Assembly: GCF_000743715.1 (NCBI RefSeq)
Contig: NZ_JQEY01000007.1
Coordinates: 1 to 64,000, forward strand
Reading direction: 5' to 3'
Length of the DNA: 64,000 bases
DNA from: Palleronia rufa
Lineage (GTDB): Bacteria; Pseudomonadota; Alphaproteobacteria; Rhodobacterales; Rhodobacteraceae
The notes under the pieces are model-generated. The model made no database searches. It was given only the letters and a program-made list of their open reading frames with translations, and was not told the origin of the DNA. Of this stretch, positions 48,008 through 57,228 are shown piece after piece (positions within the stretch are counted from its first letter, which is position 1; every line of letters starts with the position of its first letter). Made by a program: the position numbers and the translations under genes.

Positions 48008-48137
48008 CCGGCGGCGGGGACCGCCCCCGACGAGCTGGCGCGGACCCGCCCCTGACGATCCTGGCGGGGGCCCGCCCACGACGCGCCTGGCGCGGGCCCG
48101 CCCACGACGCGCCTGGCGGGGGACCGCCGCCGACGCG
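48008..48137. repeat. Tandem array: five degenerate copies of a 26-bp unit
   Basis: Units start at 48008, 48034, 48060, 48086 and 48112. The best copies read CCTGGCGGGGGCCCGCCCAC, then GACGCG. Copies 3 to 5 are nearly identical and 1 and 2 are diverged. Each contains a GGCGGG...CCCGCC arm pair able to form a small hairpin. The array fills the gap between two convergent genes (stops at 47970 and 48139), like the 16-bp array at 11595. Confidence 0.88.
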
Positions 48138-48138
48138 C

Positions 48139-48945
48139 CTAATGCGCGGAGGATTCCACCGTGTCGAGCAGCGAGCGGCCGCCATCCACGGTCAGGATCT
48201 CACCGGTGACGAAACCGGCCCCGTCGGAGGCCAGGAACTGCACCGCCTCCGCCACCTCGGAGGGCGAGGCGATGCGCTGGAGGGGCGTCGCCTCTATGAT
48301 CTCCTCGCGCAGGTCCGACTGTTCCTTGATCGCGCCCTTGAGCGACGCCGACATGACCGACCCGAAGGCGATGGCGTTGACCCGGATCCGGCGCGGGGCG
48401 AGCGCCACGGCCAGGTTGCGCGTCGCCTGGTCCAGCGCGGCGGTCGAGACGGAATAGGCCATCAGATCGGGCTGCGTGCGCCGCGCCGCGATCGACGAGA
48501 GATTGATGATCGAGCCGAGAGGCCCGTCGCCGTCGTCGCCCTCGCGCTGCTTGATCATCCGCCGCGCCACATGCTGGCTGAGCCTGAGCGCCGTCATCAG
48601 GTTCTGGTCCATCAGCGTGTCGATGGTGGTGTCGTCGGGGTCGAGCGGGTCGCAGACCTCCATCTGGCGGGAGGCGTTCACCAGGATGTCGATGCGGTCG
48701 AACGCATCCACGGTGGCCGAGAGCAGGTTCGCCATGGTCAGCTTTTCGCGCAGATCGCCCGCGTAGTAGCGCGCGGTGCCGCCGTCGTCGTCCATCTCTC
48801 CGATCTCGTCCTGAAGGCGCGCCTCGTCGAGGTCGGTCATCATGACGTTGGCGCCCTTGTCGATGAAATGGCGCGCAACGGCGAGACCGACGCCATTGGC
48901 CGCCCCGGTGACGATGGCGGTCTTGCCGGCGATGGAAAGCGACAT
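48139..48945 (-). CDS. SDR-family protein lacking the catalytic lysine
   Basis: 268 residues, classical short-chain dehydrogenase/reductase fold: TGAANGVG cofactor loop (13-20), D at the end of strand 2 (MTDLDEA; NAD preference), INLSSIA with S151 and Y164. The YxxxK motif reads YSVST: position 168 is Thr (codon ACC), so the lysine that lowers the tyrosine pKa is missing. The NNAG motif is also altered to VNAS. The C-terminus is normal (GEILTVDGGRSLL). May be a non-catalytic SDR or use another residue. ATG 48945. Confidence 0.88.
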   Translation of the reverse strand: MSLSIAGKTAIVTGAANGVGLAVARHFIDKGANVMMTDLDEARLQDEIGEMDDDGGTARYYAGDLREKLTMANLLSATVDAFDRIDILVNASRQMEVCDPLDPDDTTIDTLMDQNLMTALRLSQHVARRMIKQREGDDGDGPLGSIINLSSIAARRTQPDLMAYSVSTAALDQATRNLAVALAPRRIRVNAIAFGSVMSASLKGAIKEQSDLREEIIEATPLQRIASPSEVAEAVQFLASDGAGFVTGEILTVDGGRSLLDTVESSAH

Positions 48946-48954
48946 GGCGGATCC

Positions 48955-49869
48955 TCAGCGGGGCCGGCGCGGGCGCGCGGCGCGGAACAGTTTGTAGGCC
49001 GGGCTGCCCGACAGCTCCTCGATCTCTGCGAAGAGGCCGGACAGATGCCTTTCGTAGGGCAGGTGGCGGTTGGCGACCAGCCACAGCGTGCCGCGCGGCG
49101 TCAGGCTGGCCGCCGCCGTGTCGAGGAAGGCACGCCCAAGGCCGGGATCGCCCGCACGGCCCCGGTGGAACGGCGGGTTGGCGACGACATGATCGGCGCG
49201 GGCAGCGGGGCGCCAGGCGGTCGCGTCGGCCCAGTGGAACGCCGCGCGGGGATCGGCCAGGTTGGCGCGCGCGCAGTCGAGCGACGGGCGATGCGATTCG
49301 ACCAGGTCCAGCCGGGTCACGGCCGCATGGGAGAGAACGGCGCGGGACAGCGCGCCCCAGCCCGCGCCCAGGTCGATCGCATGGCCCTTGAGCGGCGGCA
49401 GTGCGGCGATCAGCGCGGCGGAGCCGGGGTCGATCCCGTCGGTCGAGAACCCCCCCGTCGGCACGGCGAAGCCGTCCACCCGGCCGGGCGCGGCTTTCCA
49501 GCCGGAGAAATCGCCGCCCTCGATCACGAAGAGTTTGCCGTGAGCCTTGGAGATCACCGCCCCGACCCGCCCCACGGCGCGGGCGGCCCTTAGCGCCGTG
49601 TCGATACCGTCGGTCTTCTGCCCGTCCACCAGCACCGGCACGCCCAGCGCCGCGGCCTGCGCGATCCGGTCGCGCTGGGCGGCGCGGGACCGGGGCAGGG
49701 ACAGCACCACGCCGCCCGCGGGACCGGCGATGGCGTCCCGCATCGGGTGCCGGCGCGCCAGCATGTCGTGATCGGGCTGATGGTCGTGAAAGATCGCCAC
49801 CGGGCCCGGCAGTTCGGTCAGGTCGGTGTCCGCCGGCGGGTCGATCAGCAGGACCGGCCCCGTCAGCAA
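48955..49869 (-). CDS. rRNA guanine-N2 methyltransferase, RsmC-like
   Basis: About 304 residues from TTG 49869, though the frame is open further upstream into the clpS end without an ATG, so the start is uncertain. The C-terminal class I methyltransferase domain has AIDLGAGWGALSRAVL (SAM site), DLVESHRPSLDCARANL and the catalytic VVANPPFHRG, the N-P-P-F/Y motif of N2-guanine/adenine-modifying enzymes. The N-terminal half resembles the inactive duplicated domain of RsmC/RlmG (GVVLSLPRSRAAQRDRIAQAA, VLVDGQKTDGID). Probably modifies 16S rRNA. It lies between clpS and the SDR gene. Confidence 0.87.
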   Translation of the reverse strand: MLTGPVLLIDPPADTDLTELPGPVAIFHDHQPDHDMLARRHPMRDAIAGPAGGVVLSLPRSRAAQRDRIAQAAALGVPVLVDGQKTDGIDTALRAARAVGRVGAVISKAHGKLFVIEGGDFSGWKAAPGRVDGFAVPTGGFSTDGIDPGSAALIAALPPLKGHAIDLGAGWGALSRAVLSHAAVTRLDLVESHRPSLDCARANLADPRAAFHWADATAWRPAARADHVVANPPFHRGRAGDPGLGRAFLDTAAASLTPRGTLWLVANRHLPYERHLSGLFAEIEELSGSPAYKLFRAARPRRPR

Positions 49870-49912
49870 CCCGTCCCGCAGCGCCAGCGGAAGGCGCGCG
49901 CCCAGCAGCCGC

Positions 49913-50227
49913 CTATTCCTTTTCCATGGTGCATTGCAGCGGATGCTGATGGCGGCGGGCGAAATCCATCACCTGAGTCACCTTCGTCTCCGCCACCTCG
50001 AACGAGAACACGCCGACCACGGCCAGCCCCTTCTTGTGCACGGTCAGCATGATCTCGAACGCCTGGGCGTGGTTCAGCCCGAAGAACCGCTCCAGCACGT
50101 GGACGACGAATTCCATCGGCGTATAGTCGTCGTTGAGCAGCATCACCTTGTAGAGCGGCGGCCGCTTGGTCTTGGGCTTGGTTTCGAGCACGACATCGGC
50201 ATCGCCGTCGCCGGGTTTCGTCGCCAT
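49913..50227 (-). CDS. clpS: ATP-dependent Clp protease adaptor ClpS
   Basis: 104 residues from ATG 50227, with GAAGAG just upstream; ATG 50290 (125 residues) is also in frame. Adaptor that delivers N-degron substrates to ClpA(P). Conserved core: [31 protein letters not shown], then [28 protein letters not shown] and HPLQCTME. The residues that bind the N-terminal hydrophobic side chain (NDDYT/M region) are present. The HAD gene begins 35 to 98 bp upstream on the other strand. clpA is not in the window. Confidence 0.95.
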   Translation of the reverse strand: MATKPGDGDADVVLETKPKTKRPPLYKVMLLNDDYTPMEFVVHVLERFFGLNHAQAFEIMLTVHKKGLAVVGVFSFEVAETKVTQVMDFARRHQHPLQCTMEKE

Positions 50228-50324
50228 GCTCTTCAGATCTGTGGTCACGTCTGGCCCGCCGCGGTTACTCGTGAAGTCCGAAGCTGTCATATAACCAGAC
50301 CTGCGTGCGGGAAAAGAGGGTGCG

Positions 50325-51023
50325 ATGACACGGCTCACCACGATCGGCTTCGATGCGGACGACACGCTGTGGCATAACGAACGGTTCTACAAGCTGACCG
50401 AGGCGCGGTTCGCGGCGCTTCTGGCCGACCACGCGCCGCCCGGCGACCTGGCCGCGCGGCTGCTGGCGGCAGAGCGGCGCAACATCGGCCGCTACGGGTT
50501 CGGCATCAAGGGGTTCATGCTGTCGATGGTGGAAACCGCGCTGGACGTGACCGACGAGCGCGTGCCGGGGGAGGTGATCCGCGGCATCCTCGACGCGGGC
50601 CAGGAGATGCTGGCCCATCCGGTCGAGATCCTGCCCCATGCGGCCGAGACGGTGGCGGCGCTGCACGGGCGCTACCGGCTGGTGCTGGTGACCAAGGGCG
50701 ACCTGCTGGACCAGGAGCGCAAGCTGGCCCAATCGGGTCTGGGGGAGTGGTTCGACGCGGTGGAGATCGTATCCGACAAGGACGCGGCGACCTACGCGCG
50801 GATCTTCGCGCGCCACGGCGACGGGGCGGCGGCCGCGTTGATGGCCGGCAATTCGATGAAATCCGACGTGCTGCCGATGATCGCGGCGGGGGGACACGGC
50901 GTGTTCGTGCCCCATGACGCGGCCTGGGCGCTGGAACATGCCGACCCGCCCGTGTCCCAGCCGCGGTTCCATCGAATCGCGGATCTGCGTGAACTGCCCG
51001 ATCTGGCCGCGTCGCTGAAATAA
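50325..51023 (+). CDS. HAD-superfamily hydrolase
   Basis: 232 residues. Motif [10 protein letters not shown] with nucleophile D10 and acid/base D12; motif II in LVTKGD; motif III lysine in SDKDAATY; motif IV is weak (AGNSMKSD). The helical cap is about residues 15-90. It acts as a phosphatase of an unknown small phosphate ester. GAGGGTGCG lies before ATG 50325. It shares a short divergent region with clpS. Confidence 0.85.
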   Translation: MTRLTTIGFDADDTLWHNERFYKLTEARFAALLADHAPPGDLAARLLAAERRNIGRYGFGIKGFMLSMVETALDVTDERVPGEVIRGILDAGQEMLAHPVEILPHAAETVAALHGRYRLVLVTKGDLLDQERKLAQSGLGEWFDAVEIVSDKDAATYARIFARHGDGAAAALMAGNSMKSDVLPMIAAGGHGVFVPHDAAWALEHADPPVSQPRFHRIADLRELPDLAASLK

Positions 51024-51200
51024 GGTAATTTTGTGGCGCGATCCGGTATCTAGCGGAGATGCGCGGCCCGACGCCTACATCTATGGTTGACGCGGCATCG
51101 GACAAATGTTCGAAAAATGAAGCGGTTCCCGGACGACGCTGGTTGTGTTAGGGAATTGTTCATGCGGACCGACCATTGAAGAGTGGGCCGCAAGAGGCAG

Positions 51201-51206
51201 AAAAGG
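51201..51206 (+). promoter_or_regulatory. Shine-Dalgarno for the GTG start of the carboxypeptidase
   Basis: AAAAGG lies 10 bases before GTG 51217. It decides the start over the upstream open frame, and the resulting N-terminus is a proper signal peptide. Confidence 0.6.
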
Positions 51207-51216
51207 CAGTGGTTCC

Positions 51217-52518
51217 GTGGCATTTCTACGGTCGTTTCCCGATATTCGGGCAATCTTCGTCTGCGTGGCCCTGACCTTCTCCGCTGCGGCGGCGACGGCG
51301 GCCCCCTACGCGGCCATGGTCATCGACGCGCGCTCGGGAGAGGTGCTGCACGCGCGCAACGCCGACGCCCGGCTTCATCCGGCGTCCCTGACCAAGATGA
51401 TGACGCTCTACATCGCGTTCGACGCCATTCGGCGGGGCGAGATTTCGCTCGACACGCAGGTGCAGATCTCGCGGTTCGCGGCGTCCGAGCCGCCGTCGAA
51501 GCTGGGCCTGCGCGAGGGGCAGAAGATCGCCTTTCGCTACCTGGTGCGCGCGGCGGCGGTGAAATCGGCCAATGACGCCGCGACCGCCATCGGCGAGGCG
51601 CTTTCCGGGTCGGAGTCCGCGTTCGCGCGCCGGATGACCGAGACGGCGCAGGCGCTGGGCATGACCCGGACGACGTTCCGCAACGCCCACGGCCTGACCC
51701 AAGAGGGGCACCTGTCCACCGCGCGGGACATGACCAACCTGGGCCGGCGGCTGCTCTACGACTTTCCCGAATACTACAACCTCTTCTCTCGCCAGAGCAC
51801 CGACGCCGGGATCAAGACGGTGAACAACACCAACCGCCGCCTTCTGGCCGCCTATCGCGGCGCCGACGGCATCAAGACGGGCTACACACGCGCGGCGGGG
51901 TTCAACCTGGTCGCCTCGGCCGAGCGGGGCGGCGAGCGGGTCATCGCCACGGTCTTCGGCGGCCGGTCCACCGCGACACGCAACGCGCGGGTGGCGGAGC
52001 TGCTGGACATGGGCTTCGCGCGCGCGCCGTCCTACGTCGCGGTGGCCAAGCCCGCGGCGCCGGACCTTGGCAGGGCATCCGGCGCCGCGGTGGCCGTCGT
52101 CGCGCGGTCCCTGCGCCCGACGCCGCGGCCCGCGACGGCGGCGCCGGCACCGGCCCCCGTGGTCGTGGCCTCCAACGGGGCGATCCCGCTGACCGCGCTG
52201 CCGGCGCCGGCCACGGCGCTGGTCCCGCCCGCGCGGCCCAGCGACGGGCTGCAGGTCGTCACCCGGATGTCGAGTTCCGGCGGGCGGCACTGGGGGATCA
52301 ACATCGGCAGCTTCAACTCCCGCTACCAGGCCGAGCAGGTGCTTCTCCAGACCGCCCTGACGGAGATCGGGACCCTGGACGAAGCGCTGCGCAAGGTGGT
52401 CCAGGGCAACCGGGGATGGGAGGCGAATTTCGTAGGCATGACCGAGGACCGCGCCCAGCTTGCCTGCCGGCGGCTCCAGGCGCGGGACATGGCCTGCACG
52501 CCCCTCGGACCCGGCTGA
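51217..52518 (+). CDS. D-alanyl-D-alanine carboxypeptidase with C-terminal SPOR-like domain
   Basis: 433 residues, GTG start at 51217. A signal peptide (AFLRSFPDIRAIFVCVALTF, cleavage after ATAA near residue 29) exports it. The penicillin-binding-protein active site is complete: SLTK (S57, K60), SAN (S117-N119) and the KTG triad DGIKTGYT (K220). An Ala/Pro linker (residues 280-340) leads to a C-terminal domain HWGINIGSFNSRYQAEQVLL ... ACRRLQARDMACTPL, with SPOR-like layout, which would bind denuded septal peptidoglycan. It trims the pentapeptide stem. Conserved DacC-type in alphaproteobacteria. Confidence 0.93.
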   Translation: MAFLRSFPDIRAIFVCVALTFSAAAATAAPYAAMVIDARSGEVLHARNADARLHPASLTKMMTLYIAFDAIRRGEISLDTQVQISRFAASEPPSKLGLREGQKIAFRYLVRAAAVKSANDAATAIGEALSGSESAFARRMTETAQALGMTRTTFRNAHGLTQEGHLSTARDMTNLGRRLLYDFPEYYNLFSRQSTDAGIKTVNNTNRRLLAAYRGADGIKTGYTRAAGFNLVASAERGGERVIATVFGGRSTATRNARVAELLDMGFARAPSYVAVAKPAAPDLGRASGAAVAVVARSLRPTPRPATAAPAPAPVVVASNGAIPLTALPAPATALVPPARPSDGLQVVTRMSSSGGRHWGINIGSFNSRYQAEQVLLQTALTEIGTLDEALRKVVQGNRGWEANFVGMTEDRAQLACRRLQARDMACTPLGPG

Positions 52519-52649
52519 GGGGGCAGAGCGGTCGGTCCGGGCGTCCTGGACCGACGCGCGCTGCCTTTCTTGCTGCCTTTTGCGGATGCCGACGGGCGGT
52601 CCGCCACGCGGCATCGCGGCACACGGGGGTGGTAACGGGGGGGGGCGGG

Positions 52650-53438
52650 TCAGTCCGCGGTCCAGCCGGACACGGCGGACCGGGAGAAGGACAGCGCGCG
52701 GTCCCGCTGGAACGTGGCATCCGTGCCGGCCGAGAACGTCTCGACCTCGATGCGGCCGGGGGTGCAGCTCAGCAGGTTGAACGTGTTGTCCTCTCCCCTC
52801 AGGCGGGTCGAAAGGCCGGTGCCCGCCTGAACGAAGAGACAGCCCGGCGAGATCGCGAAAGGCCGCGTGACCGTATTGTGCAGATGGCCCGACAGCACCA
52901 CGTCGGCGCCCGCCCCGCGCAGCGCGGCAAGGGCATGGCGCGCGCCGCGCATCAGCCGTTTTTCCACCTCCGGCCCGTGTTCCAGGGGATGGTGCAGGAC
53001 GGCGATCCGGAGCCGGGCGTCGCCCCGCGCGAAGGCCGCCGAGAGCCGGCGGATGGTGCGCGGCGACATCCGCCCCCGCTGCCAGGAGAACCGGTTCACC
53101 GTGTTCACGCCGACCACATGCATGTCCGGGGTTTCCAGCTCTGGCTCCAGCACCGGGTCGATGGCACGGCGGTAGCGCCGGAACGGCACCACGAAACGCA
53201 GCAGCAGATTGTCCAGGGGGGTGTCGTGGTTGCCGGGCACCGACAGGGTGGGCGGCGCCAGCCGGTCCAGAAAGGCGCGGGCGCGGGCGAACTGCGCCAC
53301 CCGCGCCCGCTGGGTGAAGTCGCCCGAGATCGCCACAAGGTCCGGGGCCAGGCCGTTGACCGTCTCGACCAGCGGGGTTTCCAGCTCTGGCCGGTCGCGG
53401 CCGAAATGCAGGTCCGACAGGTGGAGGATGCGGATCAC
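52650..53438 (-). CDS. Metallophosphoesterase
   Basis: 262 residues, GTG start at 53438, sharing GTGA with the stop of the upstream lipid-kinase gene. The five calcineurin-like metal motifs are in order: ILHLSDLHFG, AISGDFTQRARV, SVPGNHDTPL, AVLHHPLE and LSGHLHNTVTR. It is probably a phosphatase or phosphodiesterase. Overlap with a diacylglycerol-kinase-like gene suggests a linked role in lipid phosphate metabolism, for example opposing kinase and phosphatase steps. No signal peptide. I see nothing in the 131 bp to the carboxypeptidase stop beyond a nine-G run near 52637-52645. Confidence 0.88.
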   Translation of the reverse strand: MIRILHLSDLHFGRDRPELETPLVETVNGLAPDLVAISGDFTQRARVAQFARARAFLDRLAPPTLSVPGNHDTPLDNLLLRFVVPFRRYRRAIDPVLEPELETPDMHVVGVNTVNRFSWQRGRMSPRTIRRLSAAFARGDARLRIAVLHHPLEHGPEVEKRLMRGARHALAALRGAGADVVLSGHLHNTVTRPFAISPGCLFVQAGTGLSTRLRGEDNTFNLLSCTPGRIEVETFSAGTDATFQRDRALSFSRSAVSGWTAD

Positions 53439-54340
53439 GGCGCCGGCTCCTGTCTGTCCGGAAGGAGGATGGTCAGCAGATCGTCGGACATGCGAAAGCG
53501 GTAAGGACCCGGCAGGCGGGCCTTTTCGCCGTCGAAGGCGACAAGGGTCCGGGCCCGCCGCGTGGTCACGACCAGCGACCGCGTGGCGATGAGGTCGTAG
53601 TCCCGGCCGCGCTTGGGCGCGCGCAGCGCCAGCCGCAGCGTCATCGCCAGCAGTGCCCGGCGCCCGGAGGCGCGCGCGATCAGCACGGCGAAGCGGTCCC
53701 GGTCTATCGCCTCCGCCCCGTCGAGCCCGAAACTGCGGAGCTGGTAGGCGGAGCGCGCCGCGAAGACCAGCGGCGTGCGCCGGGTCTCGGTCCCCGCATC
53801 CGTCTCGATGGTCAGCTTCATCGGCTTGCGGAACCGCAGGAACACCTTGAGCACCGACCAATGCGCCGCCAGGCGGAACCGCCCCCAGCGGGAATAGACC
53901 GTCTCCCGCTCCTTCAGGATCGCCGGGTAGATGCCGATGGAGGCGTTGTTCAGAAACGCCCGGCCGTTGACCGTGCCGACGCGGATCGGGTGCGGCCGGG
54001 CATCGAGAAGCTGTCTGGCGGCCTCTTCCGGCACCTCGCTGAGGCCAAGTCCGCGGGCGAAGAAATTGAACGTGCCCATCGGCAGGACGCCCATCGGGAC
54101 CTCGCGCCCCAGAAGCGCGCCGGCGACGGCCATCACCGTTCCGTCGCCGCCCGCCGCCACGATGAACTCCGGGCGATGGGCCAGCGCGCGGTCGATGGCG
54201 GTTTCGATTGGCTGGCCGGAGGTCCATTCGATCCGGTGCGCGCCGTCGCCCAGCACCGCCATGGCGCGCGCGACGGCGTCCTGGCCGCGCCTGTTCCGGC
54301 CGGACCCGGCATTGCAGATGAGGCAGATGGTGCGGGACAT
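53435..54340 (-). CDS. Diacylglycerol kinase family lipid kinase
   Basis: 301 residues, DAGK catalytic-domain family. ICLICNAGSGRNRRG opens the fold, followed by the nucleotide loop FIVAAGGDGTVMAVAGALLGREVPMGVLPMGT with GGDGT and the ARGLGL segment. NNASIGIYPAI is the substrate-region motif and YRFRMSDDLLTILLP closes the domain. It phosphorylates a lipid such as diacylglycerol or a sphingolipid analogue using ATP. No membrane helix, so peripheral. It is first in a two-gene operon with the metallophosphoesterase by a 4-bp overlap. Confidence 0.9.
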   Translation of the reverse strand: MSRTICLICNAGSGRNRRGQDAVARAMAVLGDGAHRIEWTSGQPIETAIDRALAHRPEFIVAAGGDGTVMAVAGALLGREVPMGVLPMGTFNFFARGLGLSEVPEEAARQLLDARPHPIRVGTVNGRAFLNNASIGIYPAILKERETVYSRWGRFRLAAHWSVLKVFLRFRKPMKLTIETDAGTETRRTPLVFAARSAYQLRSFGLDGAEAIDRDRFAVLIARASGRRALLAMTLRLALRAPKRGRDYDLIATRSLVVTTRRARTLVAFDGEKARLPGPYRFRMSDDLLTILLPDRQEPAP

Positions 54341-54399
54341 GCGGAGCCTGAGCGGAGCGTTGACCGTAAAACGCGCGAGGGCGCGTGCGGGTCCGTGCC

Positions 54400-56013
54400 T
54401 CAGGCGGCGGAACCTGCCGCCGCGCCGAAGGCCGCGGCCATGAGTTCGCGCGTATAGGCGGTGCGGGGCCGGTCGAAGATCTCATCGACGGGCCCGGCCT
54501 CGACCACATCGCCTTTCTGCATCACCATCACCTTGTGGCTCAGGGCGCGCACCACCTTGAGGTCGTGGCTGATGAACAGATAGGCAAGGCGGTATTTCTG
54601 CTGCAAGTCGCGCAGCAGCGTCACGATCTGCACCTGCACGGTCATGTCCAGCGCCGAGGTCGGCTCATCCAGCACCACCAGGCGGGGGCGCAGGATCATG
54701 GCGCGCGCGATGGCGATGCGCTGACGCTGTCCGCCGGAGAACTCGTGCGGATAGCGATGCATCGTGGCGGGGTCGAGCCCCACTTCGGCCATGATGTCGG
54801 CCACCATCTGCCGCTTGTCGCGCCCCTCGCGGGTGCCGTGGATGCCCAGCCCCTCGGCGATGATCTCCTCGACCGTCATGCGGGGCGAGAGCGATCCGAA
54901 CGGATCCTGGAACACGATCTGCATGTCGGCGCGCAGCGGACGCATGGCGCGACCCTTCAGCCCCTGGATGTCGCGGCCCAGGAACACGATCGGCCCCTCG
55001 GAGGAGATCAGCCGCATGATCGCCAGCGCCAGGGTGGTCTTGCCGGAGCCGCTCTCGCCGACGATGCCCACCGTCTCACCCTCGCGCACGCTGAGCGTCG
55101 CGGCGTTCACCGCCTTCACGTGGCCGACCGTGCGGCGCATGAGACCCCGCTGGATCGGGAACCAGATCCTCAGATCCTCGGTCCCGGCGATCGGCTTGGC
55201 ATCGGCGGGCACGGGCGCGGGCGTGCCGGTGGATTCGGCGGCCAGGAGCATCTGCGTATAGGGATGGCCCGGCGCGTCGAAGATCTCCGCCGTGGGGCCG
55301 GTCTCGACGATCTCGCCGTCCTTCATCACGCAGACCCGGTCGGCGATCTGCCGCACGATGGTCAGGTCGTGGGTGATGAACAGCATCGACAGGCCCTGCG
55401 CCACCTTCAACTCGCGCAGGAGTTCCAGGATCTGGGCCTGGATCGTGACGTCGAGCGCGGTGGTGGGTTCGTCCGCGATCAGCAGCTCCGGCCCGTTGGC
55501 CAGGGCCATGGCGATCATCACCCGCTGGCGCTGCCCGCCCGAAAGCTGGTGCGGATAGGCGCCCAGCCGGCTTTCGGGATCGTTGATACCGACCTGGGTC
55601 AGCAGCTCCAGGATCCGCGCGCGGGCCTTGTCGCCGGTCAGGCCCTGGTGCAGCGCCAGGCTTTCGGCCAGCTGCTTTTCCAGCGTGTGCAGCGGGTTGA
55701 GAGAGGTCATCGGCTCCTGAAAGATGAAGCTGATGTCGTTTCCGCGCACCTTCCGCAGCAGACGCTCGTCGGCCCCGACCATCTCCTGCCCGGCGTAGCG
55801 GGCCGAGCCGGTGATCCGCGCGGAGCCGGGGAGCAGATCCACGGTCGACAGCGCCGTGACCGATTTGCCGGAGCCGGATTCGCCCACCAGCGCCACGGTT
55901 TCCCCGCGCGCCACGGTGAAGGAGACGCCGCGGACGGCGCGGGTTTCCGCCCCGTCCTGGCGGAAGTGCACGTTGAGGTCACGGACCTCCAGGACGGGTG
56001 GGGTGTCGCTCAC
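54400..56013 (-). CDS. yejF: Peptide ABC transporter, fused ATP-binding protein (YejF-type)
   Basis: 537 residues with two complete ABC cassettes. First: GESGSGKS Walker [29 protein letters not shown] signature, [12 protein letters not shown]. Second: [48 protein letters not shown]. The D/H switch loops follow each. GTG start at 56013, sharing GTGA with the yejE stop, so strictly coupled. It powers uptake of oligopeptides through YejB/YejE from the periplasmic binding protein YejA; E. coli Yej imports microcin C-type peptides. Last gene of the four-gene operon. Confidence 0.94.
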   Translation of the reverse strand: MSDTPPVLEVRDLNVHFRQDGAETRAVRGVSFTVARGETVALVGESGSGKSVTALSTVDLLPGSARITGSARYAGQEMVGADERLLRKVRGNDISFIFQEPMTSLNPLHTLEKQLAESLALHQGLTGDKARARILELLTQVGINDPESRLGAYPHQLSGGQRQRVMIAMALANGPELLIADEPTTALDVTIQAQILELLRELKVAQGLSMLFITHDLTIVRQIADRVCVMKDGEIVETGPTAEIFDAPGHPYTQMLLAAESTGTPAPVPADAKPIAGTEDLRIWFPIQRGLMRRTVGHVKAVNAATLSVREGETVGIVGESGSGKTTLALAIMRLISSEGPIVFLGRDIQGLKGRAMRPLRADMQIVFQDPFGSLSPRMTVEEIIAEGLGIHGTREGRDKRQMVADIMAEVGLDPATMHRYPHEFSGGQRQRIAIARAMILRPRLVVLDEPTSALDMTVQVQIVTLLRDLQQKYRLAYLFISHDLKVVRALSHKVMVMQKGDVVEAGPVDEIFDRPRTAYTRELMAAAFGAAAGSAA

Positions 56014-57227
56014 TGGAAGGTCTTTCGCGGGTCGAAGGCGTCGCGGATGCCTTCGAAGATGAACACCAGCAAAGACAGCATCACCGCGAAGGTGACGAAG
56101 GATGTGAAGGCCAGCCAGGGCGCCTGGAGGTTCTGCTTGGCCTGGAGCGTGAGTTCGCCCAGCGACGGGGCGCTGGACGGAAGCCCGAACCCCAGGAAAT
56201 CGAGCGAGGCCAGCGTCGAGATCGTGCCGGTGATGATGAACGGCAACATGGTGACGGTGGCGACCATGGCGTTGGGCAGCATGTGGCGGAACATGATCGT
56301 GCTGTTGGACACCCCCAGCGCGCGGGCGGCGCGGACGTATTCGAAGTTGCGCGCGCGCAGGAATTCCGCGCGCACCACGCCCACCAGCGCCGGCCAGCCG
56401 AAGAGGACGGTGACGAACACCAGCAGCCAGAACCCCCGCCCCAGGATCGCGAACAGGATGATGATGACGTAGAGCGACGGGGTCGAGACCCAGATCTCGA
56501 TCACCCGCTGAAAGATCAGGTCGGTCCAGCCGCCGAAATAGCCCTGCACCGCCCCGGCGAGGATACCGATGACAGAGGTCAGCACGGTCACGATAAGGGT
56601 GAACAGGATCGACAGGCGGAAGCCGTAGATGACCCGCGCCGCCACGTCGCGGGCGGTGTCGTCGGTGCCCAGCAGGTGGTCGGCGTCCGGCGCGGAGGGG
56701 GCCGCGCCGCCGATGTCGTTGATCGTGTCGTAGCTGTAGGGGATCGGCGGCCAGAGAAGCCAGCCGGCGCTGGCGCCGTCCGCCACGGCGCCGCTCTCGA
56801 TCAGGTCCCGGGGCGTGTCGAAGCACTCCTCCAGCCCGCCGGTGCGGATCAGGCACTGCACCTCGACGTCGGTATAGATCGCCTCGGTCCGGAAATCGCC
56901 GCCGAAGGCGGTCTCCGGGTAGAAGTTGAATACGGGCATGTAGATCTCGCCCCGGTAGCTCAGCGCGATGGGTTTGTCGTTGGCGATGAACTCCGCAAAC
57001 AGGCTGAGGCCGAAGATCACGCAGAACAGGATCAGCGACCAGAAGGCGCGGCCGTTGCGGCGGAAGTTGCGCCAGCGCCTCTCATTCAGCGGGCTGAGAT
57101 AGCGGCGGCGGCGCGCCGGCGCCACGGGGGGCGGCGCGTCATGGCCGGGAGAGGGCAGGGGTGCGGGGCTTTCCAGTCCCGGATCCGTCGGGCCGTGGGC
57201 GCGCGAGGCGGGGTCGGGGCGGCTCAT
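56010..57227 (-). CDS. yejE: Peptide ABC transporter permease (YejE-type)
   Basis: 405 residues. A Pro/Ala-rich N-terminal tail (about 45 residues) precedes a first helix WSLILFCVIFGLSLFAEFI, then a large periplasmic loop typical of YejE (YRGEIYMPVFNFYPETAFGGDF). The transmembrane domain shows the EAA-loop signature ARALGVSNSTIMFRHMLPNA and IRDAFDPRKTF at the end. HLLGTDDTARDVAARVIYG is the conserved segment of dipeptide permease C-type proteins. ATG 57227; the stop of yejB lies one base upstream, so the genes are coupled. Confidence 0.94.
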   Translation of the reverse strand: MSRPDPASRAHGPTDPGLESPAPLPSPGHDAPPPVAPARRRRYLSPLNERRWRNFRRNGRAFWSLILFCVIFGLSLFAEFIANDKPIALSYRGEIYMPVFNFYPETAFGGDFRTEAIYTDVEVQCLIRTGGLEECFDTPRDLIESGAVADGASAGWLLWPPIPYSYDTINDIGGAAPSAPDADHLLGTDDTARDVAARVIYGFRLSILFTLIVTVLTSVIGILAGAVQGYFGGWTDLIFQRVIEIWVSTPSLYVIIILFAILGRGFWLLVFVTVLFGWPALVGVVRAEFLRARNFEYVRAARALGVSNSTIMFRHMLPNAMVATVTMLPFIITGTISTLASLDFLGFGLPSSAPSLGELTLQAKQNLQAPWLAFTSFVTFAVMLSLLVFIFEGIRDAFDPRKTFQ

Positions 57228-57228
57228 C

